This document shows positions 1-7,591 of a stretch of DNA of 13,733 nucleotides, piece after piece. This stretch comes from Candidatus Dormiibacterota bacterium. GTDB taxonomy: Bacteria > Chloroflexota > Dormibacteria > Aeolococcales > Aeolococcaceae. A program made the position numbers and the translations under genes. The stretch spans positions 1-13,733 of the forward strand of contig CATPAP010000199.1 in NCBI GenBank assembly GCA_955651875.1. The letters run 5' to 3'. Under the pieces are notes generated by a model, which was not told the DNA's origin, did not search any database, and saw only the letters and a list, made by a program, of their open reading frames with translations. Numbering within the stretch: the stretch's first letter is position 1; each line of letters begins with the position of its first letter.

Positions 1-1
1 C

Positions 2-3000
2 ATCGTGTTCGTCAACTCGCGCCGGCTCGCCGAGCGGCTCAGCGGCCAGCTCAACGACCTGGCCGGGGAGGAGCTGGTGCGTGCCCACCACGGCTCCATC
101 GCCCGTGAGCAGCGCACCGTCGTCGAGGAGATGCTCAAGGAGGGACGCCTCCCCGCCATCATCGCCACCTCCTCGCTCGAGCTCGGCATCGACATGGGCG
201 CCGTCGACCTCGTCGTTCAGGTGGGATCGCCGCGCACCGTCGCCGCGGGGCTCCAGCGCATCGGCCGCGCCGGTCACAGCGTCGGTGTCGTCTCGCGCGG
301 CACCATCTTCCCCACCCATCGCGGTGACCTGGTCGAAGCCGCGGCGATCGCGGAGCGCATGCTCGCGGGTGCCATCGAGGAGACGCGGGTGCCGCGCAAC
401 CCTCTCGACGTGCTCGCGCAGCAGATCGTGGCCATGACGGCGCTCGACACCTGGGACGTCGAGACGCTGCATTCGACCGTGCTGCGGGCGTACCCGTTCT
501 GCGACCTGAGCGCACGTGCCTTCGAGGCCACGCTTGACATGCTCGACGGTCGCTATCCCTCCGAGGAGTTCGCCGAGCTGCGCGCCCGCATCGTGTGGGA
601 CCGCGTCGCGGGCACGGTGCGCGGGCGAGCCGGTGCGCAGCGCCTGGCCGTCACCAGCGGCGGCACCATCCCCGACCGTGGGCTCTACAGCGTCAACATC
701 TTCGAGGACGGCCGCCGCGTGGGCGAGCTCGACGAGGAAATGGTGTACGAGCTGCGCCCGGGGGAGGTGTTCATCCTCGGCGCCACCAGCTGGCGCTGCG
801 TTGAGATCACCCCACAGCAGGTGTTGGTCGTGCCAGCCCCGGGCGAGCCCGGCAAGATCGCGTTCTGGCACGGTGACTCCGTGGGACGGCCGTTCGAGGT
901 GGGTGCCGCCGTCGGCGCGCTGGTTCGCGAGCTCCGTGCCAGCGGTGAGGAGCAGGCGATGGATCGACTGCGCAGCCGGGCGGGCCTCGACGATCGCGCC
1001 GCGCGCAACCTCCTCGAGCATCTCGCCGACCAGGAACGAGCCACCGGCGCGGTGCCCGACGACCGCACCATCGTCGTCGAGCGGTTCCGCGACCAACTCG
1101 GCGACTGGCGGGTCTGCGTGCTGAGTCCCTTCGGCGCGCGCGTGCACGCGCCCTGGTCGTTGGTCGCAGCCCAGCGGCTGCGCGACGAGGTCGGCTCCGA
1201 CGTGCAGGCAATCCACAGCGACGACGGCTTCGCGCTGCGCATCGCCGACGTCGACCGCCTTCCCCCGACGGACTCACTGTTCATCGATCCCGACGCCGTC
1301 CTCCCCGAGGTGACCGAGCAGCTCGAGGGCAGCTCCATGTTCGCGTCGCGGTTCCGCGAGAACGCTGCGCGTGCGCTGCTGCTGCCGCGACGCCGCCCCG
1401 GTCAGCGCACGCCGCTGTGGCAGCAGCGCCAGCGCAGCGCCGGGCTCCTCCAGGTCGTGTCCCGCCACCCGTCCTTCCCGATCCTGGTGGAGACATACCG
1501 CGAGTGTCTCCGCGACGTGTTCGACCTCGAGGCGCTCGCCGGCATCATGCGTGCGGTGCGTGCGCGACAGATGCGCGTCGTGGAGGTGGAGACCGCGCAG
1601 CCCTCACCGGTGGCGTCGGCGCTGCTCTTCGAGTACATCGCGCAATACATGTACGACGGCGACTCGCCGCTCGCTGAACGCCGTGCCCACGCGCTCAGCC
1701 TCGACCGCGACCTCCTCGCCGAGTTGCTCGGCAGTGACGATCTGCGCGAGCTGCTCGATCGGGACGCCATCGACGCGACCGAGCTGGAGCTTCAGCGCCT
1801 CGACAGGTCGCTTCATCCGCGCGACGTCGACGGTGCGCTCGACGTCCTGCGCATCATCGGCGACCTCTCCGACGCAGAGGCGTCAGCCCGCGGGCTCCTC
1901 ACGCAGTGGTGCGACGAGCTGGTCGTGGCTCGGAGGGCACTGCGGGTTCGTCTGGCGGGCGAGCCGCGCCTCATCGCCGCCGATGATGCCGGCCGCTACC
2001 GGGACGCTCTCGGCGTGGCGCTGCCGCCCGGGCTCGCCGCTGCGCACGTCGCGGGCACACCCGATGCGCTGGCAGCGCTGGTCCGCCGCTATGCGCGCAC
2101 TCACGTCCCTTTCCTCGCCGGTGACGTCGCCTCGCGGTGGGCGCTGCCGGTCGCCAACGTGTTCGACACGCTCAGCGCCCACGTCCGCGAGGGTGACGTC
2201 ATCGCAGGACATTTCCGCCCCGGCAGCGCCGACCGCGAGTACTGCCATCCCGAGGTCCTCCAGCGGTTGCGCCGGCGCTCGCTGGCGGCGTTGCGCCGAG
2301 AGGTGGAGGCGGTCCCCGCAGATACCCTGGCGCGTTTTCTCCCAGCCTGGCAGGGAGTAGGCTCCGATGCGTATGGCCATGAACGGCTCATGGAGGTGAT
2401 CACTCAGCTCCAGGGCATGGCGGTGGTCCTGACGGTGCTGGAGCGCGACATCCTGCCCGCGCGCATGCGCTATGAGGGCCGCCTCCTTGACGAGCTGATC
2501 GCCGCCGGCGAGGTCGTGTGGCAGGGTCGAGGGGCCGTGGGTCGCGACGACGGCCGGGTGGCGCTCTTCCTCCGTGGCGACGCCGGCCGGCTGCTCGCGC
2601 CGCACGCAGATCCTCCGCATTCGGAGCTGCATGACGCCATCCGCGAGCGCCTGCGCAGCGGCGGTGCGGCGTTCGCGCGCGACCTGCTCGACGCCTGTGC
2701 CGGCATCCCGCTCGACGAGGTGATCGACGCGTTGTACGACCTTGTCTGGTCGGGCGAGGTCACCAACGACACCCTGCAGCCGCTCCGCTTCCTCGGTCCG
2801 GTGCGCCGCCACCCGAGGCGGCCGCTCATGCGGCTGGTGCCGCCGCGCGCCCAGGGACGCTGGTCACTGCTCATAGGGGACGTCACTGCCAGTGGCACCG
2901 AGCGTGGCATCGCGCTGGCCCAGAGCCTTCTCCAGCGCCACGGTGTCCTCACCCGGGAGGCGGTCGCGGCCGAGAACGTGCCCGGGGGTTTCGCCGCGCT

Positions 3001-3514
3001 CTACCCGGTGCTCCGCGCCATGGAGGAGTCGGGTCGGATCCGTCGCGGCTACTTCGTCGAGGGCTGCGGCGCGGCGCAGTTCGCCCTTGCCGGCGCCGTC
3101 GACGGGCTGCGGTCACAGCGGTCCGGCATCGTGGCCACGGTCCTCCTCGCCGCTGTCGACCCCGCCAACCCGTACGGTGGAGTGCTCCCATGGCCGAAGC
3201 TCGCCGGCCGGGTCGCCCGGTCGGCGGGCGCGTATGTGGTGCTCCGCGCCGGCGAGCTGCGCCTGTACATCGAGCGCGGCGGCCGCTCGATGCTCACCAG
3301 CGGCGAGCCGAGCGACGACGACATCAGCGCGCTGTCGACGGTGGCCGCGCGCATCGGCCGCATCGACCTGCAGACCATCGACGCTGCTCCGGCAACCTCG
3401 CACCCGCTCGCTGCGCGTCTGCGCAGCGCCGGCTTCGTCTCGAGCCCGCGTGGCCTCGTCGTGTACTCACAGCGTCATGGGGGGGCGCACGCCAGCGCAG
3501 ATGCCCGACGGTGA
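2..3514 (+). CDS. lhr: Lhr-type ATP-dependent helicase, long form, 5' end missing
   Basis: Superfamily 2 DNA helicase of the Lhr family. The family translocates 3'-5' on single-stranded DNA, unwinds DNA or RNA:DNA duplexes and is linked to DNA repair. The window opens inside the second RecA domain, so motifs I-III (Walker A, DEAH box) lie upstream. Numbering from the GTG at position 5: motif IV FVNSRRLAERL (2-12), HHGS (28-31), motif V ATSSLELGIDMG (54-65), motif VI QRIGRAG (84-90) with its arginine fingers. The Lhr-specific core follows (RFRENAARALLLP to YRECLRDVFDL, about 450-510). About 600 more residues form the C-terminal winged-helix region found only in long Lhr proteins of about 1500 aa; in E. 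coli this region is reported to have uracil-DNA glycosylase activity. The reading frame is open to base 2 and stops with TGA at 3512. It is convergent with the TrhA gene 48 bp away, and no clear terminator is visible between them. Confidence 0.96.
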   Translation: MVFVNSRRLAERLSGQLNDLAGEELVRAHHGSIAREQRTVVEEMLKEGRLPAIIATSSLELGIDMGAVDLVVQVGSPRTVAAGLQRIGRAGHSVGVVSRGTIFPTHRGDLVEAAAIAERMLAGAIEETRVPRNPLDVLAQQIVAMTALDTWDVETLHSTVLRAYPFCDLSARAFEATLDMLDGRYPSEEFAELRARIVWDRVAGTVRGRAGAQRLAVTSGGTIPDRGLYSVNIFEDGRRVGELDEEMVYELRPGEVFILGATSWRCVEITPQQVLVVPAPGEPGKIAFWHGDSVGRPFEVGAAVGALVRELRASGEEQAMDRLRSRAGLDDRAARNLLEHLADQERATGAVPDDRTIVVERFRDQLGDWRVCVLSPFGARVHAPWSLVAAQRLRDEVGSDVQAIHSDDGFALRIADVDRLPPTDSLFIDPDAVLPEVTEQLEGSSMFASRFRENAARALLLPRRRPGQRTPLWQQRQRSAGLLQVVSRHPSFPILVETYRECLRDVFDLEALAGIMRAVRARQMRVVEVETAQPSPVASALLFEYIAQYMYDGDSPLAERRAHALSLDRDLLAELLGSDDLRELLDRDAIDATELELQRLDRSLHPRDVDGALDVLRIIGDLSDAEASARGLLTQWCDELVVARRALRVRLAGEPRLIAADDAGRYRDALGVALPPGLAAAHVAGTPDALAALVRRYARTHVPFLAGDVASRWALPVANVFDTLSAHVREGDVIAGHFRPGSADREYCHPEVLQRLRRRSLAALRREVEAVPADTLARFLPAWQGVGSDAYGHERLMEVITQLQGMAVVLTVLERDILPARMRYEGRLLDELIAAGEVVWQGRGAVGRDDGRVALFLRGDAGRLLAPHADPPHSELHDAIRERLRSGGAAFARDLLDACAGIPLDEVIDALYDLVWSGEVTNDTLQPLRFLGPVRRHPRRPLMRLVPPRAQGRWSLLIGDVTASGTERGIALAQSLLQRHGVLTREAVAAENVPGGFAALYPVLRAMEESGRIRRGYFVEGCGAAQFALAGAVDGLRSQRSGIVATVLLAAVDPANPYGGVLPWPKLAGRVARSAGAYVVLRAGELRLYIERGGRSMLTSGEPSDDDISALSTVAARIGRIDLQTIDAAPATSHPLAARLRSAGFVSSPRGLVVYSQRHGGAHASADARR

Positions 3515-3562
3515 CCTGACCGGCGCGTGGCACACCGACACCCGCGGCGAGGCGTGGGCCGC

Positions 3563-4279
3563 TCAGGCCGCGGGCAGCACCCAGTCGGTGATGACGATCC
3601 ACTGCATCACCGCAGCAGCGATCACCAGCGTGTGGAAGATCTCGTGGAAACCGAACGTTCGCGGCCACGGGTTGGGCCGCTGCCGCGCGTAGACGACCGC
3701 GCCGGCGACATAGACCGCGCCTCCGAGAGTGAGCAACGCGACGCCGGCCGGACCGAGGTTGGTGAGCAGGCCAGGGAGGAGAACGATGCCGAAGCCGCCG
3801 ACCACGATGTACGGCCCCACCTCGGCCAGCACCGGCGCATTGCTCCACAGCGTGGTCACGACGCTGCCGATGAGGGCGCCGCCCCAAACCACCGCGAGGG
3901 TGACGATGGTCATCCACCCAGACAGCGCGATCACCGCGATGGGGGTGAATGTCCCGGCGATGAGCATGAAGATGGTGGCGTGATCGAGGCGGCGCAACCA
4001 TCCGCGGGCGGCCGCCGACCAGTGGCCGCGGTGGTACAGGGCGCTCACGCCGAGGCAGGCGCTCAAGGTGGCTGCGTAGATGGCGGTCGAGGTACGCGCG
4101 GACGCTCCGTGCGCGTGGAGGGTGGCCCACGCGCCGGCCAGCAGTGACACCGGGAAGGCCGTCTCGTGGAGCACCCCACGCAGCCGCGGCGTGACGAAGG
4201 CGACCGCCGCGCGTGCGACGTCCGCCGCGACGTCCGCCGCCTCGTCGATCGGGCCGAGTCTCGGCGACAGGGTGCTCAT
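3563..4279 (-). CDS. trhA: TrhA / hemolysin III family integral membrane protein (PAQR superfamily)
   Basis: Seven-helix inner-membrane protein of 238 aa, the usual length for the hemolysin III / YqfA (TrhA) branch of the PAQR superfamily. These proteins influence membrane lipid homeostasis and resemble metal-dependent ceramidase-like hydrolases; toxin activity should not be inferred from the old name. From the ATG at 4279 the metal-site residues are all present: S79 and H83 in SALYH, D99 in LDHATIF, and H212 and H216 in FHEIFH. The loop GTFTPI (109-114) and the sequence RPNPWPRTFGFHEIFH are highly typical. An in-frame ATG at 4324 adds 15 residues, but neither start has a Shine-Dalgarno. I chose 4279 because a TATGGT hexamer lies 6 nt before it, which suggests a leaderless mRNA, and because the family N-terminus begins near there. 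It is divergent from the metallo-beta-lactamase-fold gene. Confidence 0.93.
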   Translation of the reverse strand: MSTLSPRLGPIDEAADVAADVARAAVAFVTPRLRGVLHETAFPVSLLAGAWATLHAHGASARTSTAIYAATLSACLGVSALYHRGHWSAAARGWLRRLDHATIFMLIAGTFTPIAVIALSGWMTIVTLAVVWGGALIGSVVTTLWSNAPVLAEVGPYIVVGGFGIVLLPGLLTNLGPAGVALLTLGGAVYVAGAVVYARQRPNPWPRTFGFHEIFHTLVIAAAVMQWIVITDWVLPAA

Positions 4280-4285
4280 GGCAGC

Positions 4286-4291
4286 ACCATA
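4286..4291 (-). promoter_or_regulatory. Putative -10 element of trhA, leaderless type
   Basis: TATGGT on the minus strand is followed by six nucleotides (GCTGCC) and then the ATG at 4279. Transcription starting 6-7 nt downstream would begin at or next to the start codon. No convincing -35 is visible 16-18 bp upstream, so the call rests on the hexamer, its position and the absence of a Shine-Dalgarno. Confidence 0.35.
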
Positions 4292-4384
4292 CCCCGAGGG
4301 TCCCAACAGATCGGTTCGCCGCATGGCACAGGTCGATCATCAGGCGGTGGCGGTGCGCGGCGTTGAGCTGACCGACCTCGGCAA

Positions 4385-4412
4385 TTGGGCCGTGTCCCCC
4401 ATGGCCTAGGAT
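4385..4412 (+). promoter_or_regulatory. Putative promoter of the metallo-beta-lactamase-fold gene, leaderless type
   Basis: TTGGGC (4385-4390), a 16-bp spacer and TAGGAT (4407-4412) resemble -35 and -10 elements. The GTG start follows after seven nucleotides at 4420, which is where the transcript would be expected to start. There is no Shine-Dalgarno before the GTG, consistent with a leaderless mRNA. Two six-base palindromes (CCATGG, CCTAGG) adjoin or overlap the -10; they may be coincidental. Confidence 0.5.
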
Positions 4413-4419
4413 CCCGGTC

Positions 4420-5511
4420 GTGAGTGCCGTCGAGGTGACCGGGACGGCGCAGCGCCAGGCATGGTGCGATGGAGTGCTCCCCGCCGTCGAGCTGGTGCGC
4501 CCGCAGCTCTGGTCTGTGCCCGTACCCATCCCGGACAACCCACTGCGCTACGTCATCGTCCATCTCCTCGAGCTCGACGATGGCGTCGCGGTCGTCGACA
4601 CCGGGTGGAACACGGAGGCGGCGTGGACGTCGCTCGTCGACGGGCTGGCCGTGGCCGGCTACGGCGTTGCCGACGTGCGCGCGGCGCTGATCACCCACAT
4701 CCATCCGGACCACTACGGCCTGGCGGGACGGCTGCGCGAGGCGAGCGGTGCCTGGGTCGCGCTCCATCCTGCGGATGCGGCTCTGCTCCCCGGGAGGTAC
4801 GGAGCGGGTGTCAGCGAGGTGATCGACCAGATGCGCGGGCTGCTCGCCGCCTGCGGCGTGCCCGATGACGTCGTCGCGGACTTGAGCGAGGCGTCGATGG
4901 GCGTGCGCGAGTTCGTCAGCCAAGGGGAGCCCGACGTGCTCCTCGAGCATGGCCGCCCCGTCAGCCTGCGCGGCTGGGACATCGTTCCACTGCACACCCC
5001 CGGGCACTCGCCCGGTCACGTCTGCTTCCTCGACAGAGATCGCCGCCTGCTGCTCAGTGGCGACCACGTGCTGCCGCGGATCAGCCCGAACATCTCCGTC
5101 CACGTGCAGCAGGCGGGCAACCCTCTTGCCGACTTCCTCGAGTCGCTGCGCGCCATCCGCGACCTCGACGTCGAGGAGGTGCTCCCCGCCCACGAGTGGC
5201 GGTTCGCACCGCTGACCGCGCGTGTCGACGAGCTCATCGACCATCACCGCCAGCGCCTCGAGGTGGTCCAGCACGCCGTCGCCGAGGATCCGGGGACAAC
5301 GTGCTGGGAGATCACCCGGCGGCTCCCCTGGTCGCGCACTTGGGACCAGATCCGCGGTCACATGCGCCGCGCCGCGGTGGGTGAGACCCTCGCTCATCTC
5401 GTCCTCCTGGAGAGTCGCGGTTCGGTGCGCCGCGAGCCCGTCCTGCCGTGGCGATGGCTGCCTGCCGGCGGAGCCGGGGACCGCCCCGCCGCACTCGTAT
5501 CCGCCGTGTGA
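4420..5511 (+). CDS. Metallo-beta-lactamase-fold hydrolase (glyoxalase II-like/LACTB2-like)
   Basis: 363-aa MBL-fold metallohydrolase. The metal-binding motif is complete: H93-x-H95-x-D97-H98 (ITHIHPDHYG), H196 in TPGHSPGH, D215 in LLSGDHVLP and H258 in LPAHEWR. This pattern fits a di-zinc or Zn/Fe site that hydrolyses thioesters, lactones or phosphoesters; the substrate cannot be read from sequence. After about residue 265 there is an alpha-helical, charged C-terminal region with ITRRLPWSR and a hydrophobic HLVLLESRGSVRRE strand. This resembles the small winged-helix module seen in LACTB2-like and other MBL proteins. GTG is the start because no in-frame upstream codon fits the family and a TAGGAT -10 lies 7 nt upstream. 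No Shine-Dalgarno is present. It is divergent from trhA with a 140-bp shared upstream region. Confidence 0.92.
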   Translation: MSAVEVTGTAQRQAWCDGVLPAVELVRPQLWSVPVPIPDNPLRYVIVHLLELDDGVAVVDTGWNTEAAWTSLVDGLAVAGYGVADVRAALITHIHPDHYGLAGRLREASGAWVALHPADAALLPGRYGAGVSEVIDQMRGLLAACGVPDDVVADLSEASMGVREFVSQGEPDVLLEHGRPVSLRGWDIVPLHTPGHSPGHVCFLDRDRRLLLSGDHVLPRISPNISVHVQQAGNPLADFLESLRAIRDLDVEEVLPAHEWRFAPLTARVDELIDHHRQRLEVVQHAVAEDPGTTCWEITRRLPWSRTWDQIRGHMRRAAVGETLAHLVLLESRGSVRREPVLPWRWLPAGGAGDRPAALVSAV

Positions 5512-5626
5512 CCTGGGCGCGCGTCACACCAGACCGGCTGGACCGGGGCGGTCGCCGACTTCATCGCCTCGCGCCGCGCGCCCACGCCGCTGCCGATGGA
5601 GAGGTCCCGCGCGGCCTGACGCGTCC

Positions 5627-5702
5627 GGAGCTATTGATGCAAATACTTGACCGCGCGGGGTGGGGGCCTCAGTATGACTGGCAGAGCCCCTTCACCAGAG
5701 GT
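5627..5702 (+). promoter_or_regulatory. AT-richer upstream region of the 5708-6921 gene pair
   Basis: The 196-bp gap after the preceding gene holds no recognisable gene. Its 3' part is the least GC-rich stretch of the neighbourhood. It contains a TTGACC (5647-5652) and a TATGAC (5673-5678) that would be a promoter with an over-long 20-bp spacer. AGAGGT at 5697-5702 is a Shine-Dalgarno-like sequence 5 nt before the GTG at 5708 and fixes that start. A small hairpin (GACCG/CGGTC, 5541-5553) lies nearer the upstream gene, without a T-tract. Confidence 0.3.
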
Positions 5703-5707
5703 AATCC

Positions 5708-6382
5708 GTGTTCCGCCGACGCTCGCCCCGCCCGCCAGTCGCTCCGGCCGCACCGCCCGATCACCAGCCTTGCACCGCTGCAGGATGCCGGCGTCGCGAC
5801 GCGATTCGCTGCAGCTACATCGACAAGCGGGGGCGTGCCTGCCCCACGGCCTGGTGCCCCGAGCACGTCGCAGATGTCGGGGGGGTGGCCTTCTGTCGGC
5901 GTCACGCCTCGACGATGACCGCGATCGCGGGCTCCGAGATCGTCGCCGGCTTTCCCGACCTCGACAATCGGGCCCCATCCCTGGCCGGCTGGATCGGGCG
6001 CGAGCTCGACACGCCAATGCGCGCGATGTTCGAGCGGGTCGGGCAGGCTGGCACGGCCAGGCTGGTGGCCAACCCCGTGCAGCTCGTGCTCACCCCCGGC
6101 GGCCACACCCGCCGATGGGCCAAGACCTGGACGATGATCGATCACAACACGGTCGTCAGCAGGGTGTCCATCTCGGTCGACGAGGCCGACGACTGCGATG
6201 TGGCCGCCCGGGTCGACAGCGACTTGATCGGGCACGGCGTTCCGCCATGGATCGAGCATCGTCTTGCTGGTCACCGCGTCGACGCTGCGGTCGACGCAGC
6301 CGAGCGCCAGGAGTTCGCCACCGCGATGGCACGCTCGATCGAGTTCGTGGTCACCGCGCAGGAGCTTCCGCCGGGTCATTGA
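5708..6382 (+). CDS. Hypothetical protein with N-terminal Cys/His zinc-binding-like cluster
   Basis: 224-aa protein that I do not assign to a named family. After a Pro/Arg-rich tail of about 20 residues there is a dense cluster of potential metal ligands: C22, C27, C35, C45, C50, H53, C63 and H66. The core is C-x9-C-x4-C-x2-H-x9-C-x2-H, which reads as one or two structural zinc sites (sequences CPTAWCPEH and FCRRH). The rest (about 75-224) is soluble, mixed alpha/beta, with no membrane helix. It contains a segment rich in aromatic and hydrophobic residues (TRRWAKTWTMIDHNTVVSRVSISVD) and ends in a helical region. The GTG start has AGAGGT 5 nt upstream. Third-position G/C bias supports this frame over the overlapping antisense frame. 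The stop codon overlaps the start of the acetyltransferase gene, so the two are probably co-translated. Confidence 0.72.
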   Translation: MFRRRSPRPPVAPAAPPDHQPCTAAGCRRRDAIRCSYIDKRGRACPTAWCPEHVADVGGVAFCRRHASTMTAIAGSEIVAGFPDLDNRAPSLAGWIGRELDTPMRAMFERVGQAGTARLVANPVQLVLTPGGHTRRWAKTWTMIDHNTVVSRVSISVDEADDCDVAARVDSDLIGHGVPPWIEHRLAGHRVDAAVDAAERQEFATAMARSIEFVVTAQELPPGH

Positions 6383-6921
6383 GCGACGTAGCCGTCGGGT
6401 GGAGCGAGGGTGCCGCCGAGCGCGAGGCGCGCGTCGAGGTGATCCGGGCAGCGTGGCGGTCTGCTTACTCGCACATCTTCACGCGGGCGGAGATCGACGG
6501 CATCTTCGACGGGACCCTCGAGGGACACGGCAGCTGGGTGACCGCACGGCTTGCGCCCGCCGGGACGCTCGCCGCCCGGCGCGGGGGCCGTCTCATCGGC
6601 CTCGCCTCTCTCGGCCTCCTGCGGACCGGTGACGCGGAACTTGCTGCGTTCTACGTGCTCCCCGAGGAGCAGGGCCGCGGCGTCGGCCGGGCGCTGTGGG
6701 ACCGGTCCATCGCCGAGTTCCGCGCACGCAGCTGCGCCAGGATGCAAGTCTGGACCCTGGCGCGTGCGGGCGCTTGCCGTTTCTACGAGGCGCGTGGCTG
6801 CACCTCCTTCGAGGAGGGCAGCTTCACCGTGGCCGGTCATCGCGAGCCCGCCGTCGGTTATGCCCTGGTCATCTCCGATGGACCGGCCTCGACGCGCTTG
6901 ACGTCGATGTCGGCTCGGTAG
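6379..6921 (+). CDS. GNAT-family N-acetyltransferase
   Basis: 180-aa GCN5-related acetyltransferase that uses acetyl-CoA to acylate an amine; the substrate is unknown. Motif A is clear: the beta-4 strand AELAAFYVLPEEQGRGVGRALWD with the pyrophosphate-binding loop Q98-G-R-G-V-G103. The beta-5/alpha-4 part, VWTLARAGACRFYEARGC (124-141), has the usual FYE-x2-G motif. The N-terminal helix includes W26 and the common RSAYSHIF pattern. The best start is TTG at 6379, which overlaps the preceding TGA as TTGA. The next in-frame starter (GTG at 6439) would cut into the first helix. A GGAG lies 14 nt upstream, too far to be ideal, so translational coupling to the upstream gene is likely. The last 21 codons overlap the 3' end of the opposite-strand membrane protein gene. 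Confidence 0.88.
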   Translation: MSDVAVGWSEGAAEREARVEVIRAAWRSAYSHIFTRAEIDGIFDGTLEGHGSWVTARLAPAGTLAARRGGRLIGLASLGLLRTGDAELAAFYVLPEEQGRGVGRALWDRSIAEFRARSCARMQVWTLARAGACRFYEARGCTSFEEGSFTVAGHREPAVGYALVISDGPASTRLTSMSAR

Positions 6922-7484
6922 CCGATGCGCTGAACCTCCTTGACCGCGGTCGGCTCGGGAAGGGCGTATCCCTCGTACAGGACGGCCGGAATGGTCTGCC
7001 AGAGGAGCCTGCGTTCGGCACGGGCGCGGTCGAAGGAATGGCGGACGTGATCAAGGCGGAGCAGCACAACTGCCGCGATGGCTCCCACGAGCGGCACCAG
7101 CGCAATCTTCAGCCCGGCCGCTGCGTACAGGCCGCTGAGGGCGATGACTAGCGACTCGACGAGCAGGATCGTCCGGCGGCTGCCGGCGCGCAGGCGCCCG
7201 AGGCGCACAACCAGAACTGTCTCGACGACCGCGGCGGCGAAGATCCACACCGCGAGGCCCCTCCAGGTCGCCCCGTCGGGAAGGCTGACCCGGCCGAAGC
7301 CGGGAAACACGAGGTTCGTCGGCGCCGCCGCCAGCCCCGCGGTGACGAGCAGGCCGATCACGAAGGCGATGCGCGTCACCAGGCAGAACTGGGCGACGCG
7401 GACCGCGGTCGGCGGCGCAAACCGGCGTCGCGGCAGGCGCGGCGTGCCGAGTGGACGGAATGCGGTCGCGTTGGAGCGGGACAC
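6858..7484 (-). CDS. Hypothetical four-helix membrane protein
   Basis: 208-aa protein that I do not recognise. From the GTG at 7484 it has a basic, proline-rich N-terminus and four predicted membrane helices, near residues 32-54, 76-94, 105-125 and 127-143. A hydrophilic C-terminal domain of about 65 residues begins RLDHVRHSFDRARAERRLLW and should lie in the cytoplasm if the positive-inside rule holds. Transport, signalling or catalytic motifs are not visible. The start is uncertain: no Shine-Dalgarno precedes the GTG, but TACGCT lies 10 nt before it and could be a -10 for a nearly leaderless mRNA. The gene follows the ABC exporter on the same strand after 107 bp, so co-transcription is possible but not shown. 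That gap holds several GTCAC/CGTCA repeats and a TGACG-AATC-CGTCA hairpin, with no T-tract. Confidence 0.72.
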   Translation of the reverse strand: MSRSNATAFRPLGTPRLPRRRFAPPTAVRVAQFCLVTRIAFVIGLLVTAGLAAAPTNLVFPGFGRVSLPDGATWRGLAVWIFAAAVVETVLVVRLGRLRAGSRRTILLVESLVIALSGLYAAAGLKIALVPLVGAIAAVVLLRLDHVRHSFDRARAERRLLWQTIPAVLYEGYALPEPTAVKEVQRIGYRADIDVKRVEAGPSEMTRA

Positions 7485-7591
7485 TGCAGTCGTCAGCGTA
7501 CGGGCGAGCCGCTGGCTGTCCGTGGTGACTGTGTGACGGCAGGCTGACGACCCGTCGCTGTCGTGACGGATTCGTCATCCGCGCCCGTGGC

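Noticed and set aside
1883..2812. 309-codon minus-strand frame inside lhr
   Set aside because: Antisense shadow of conserved Lhr sequence, with no family resemblance.
3324..4538. 404-codon minus-strand frame overlapping trhA in another frame
   Set aside because: Low-complexity Arg/His-rich translation, covering the true trhA frame, which has all its metal-site residues.
5532..5553. Terminator after the metallo-beta-lactamase-fold gene
   Set aside because: There are small GACCG/CGGTC hairpins, but no T-tract follows and the stem is only 5 bp.
5669..6379. 236-codon minus-strand frame opposite the Cys/His protein
   Set aside because: The plus-strand frame has a ribosome binding site, ordered Cys/His ligands and coupling to the GNAT gene. 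The antisense frame has no domain.
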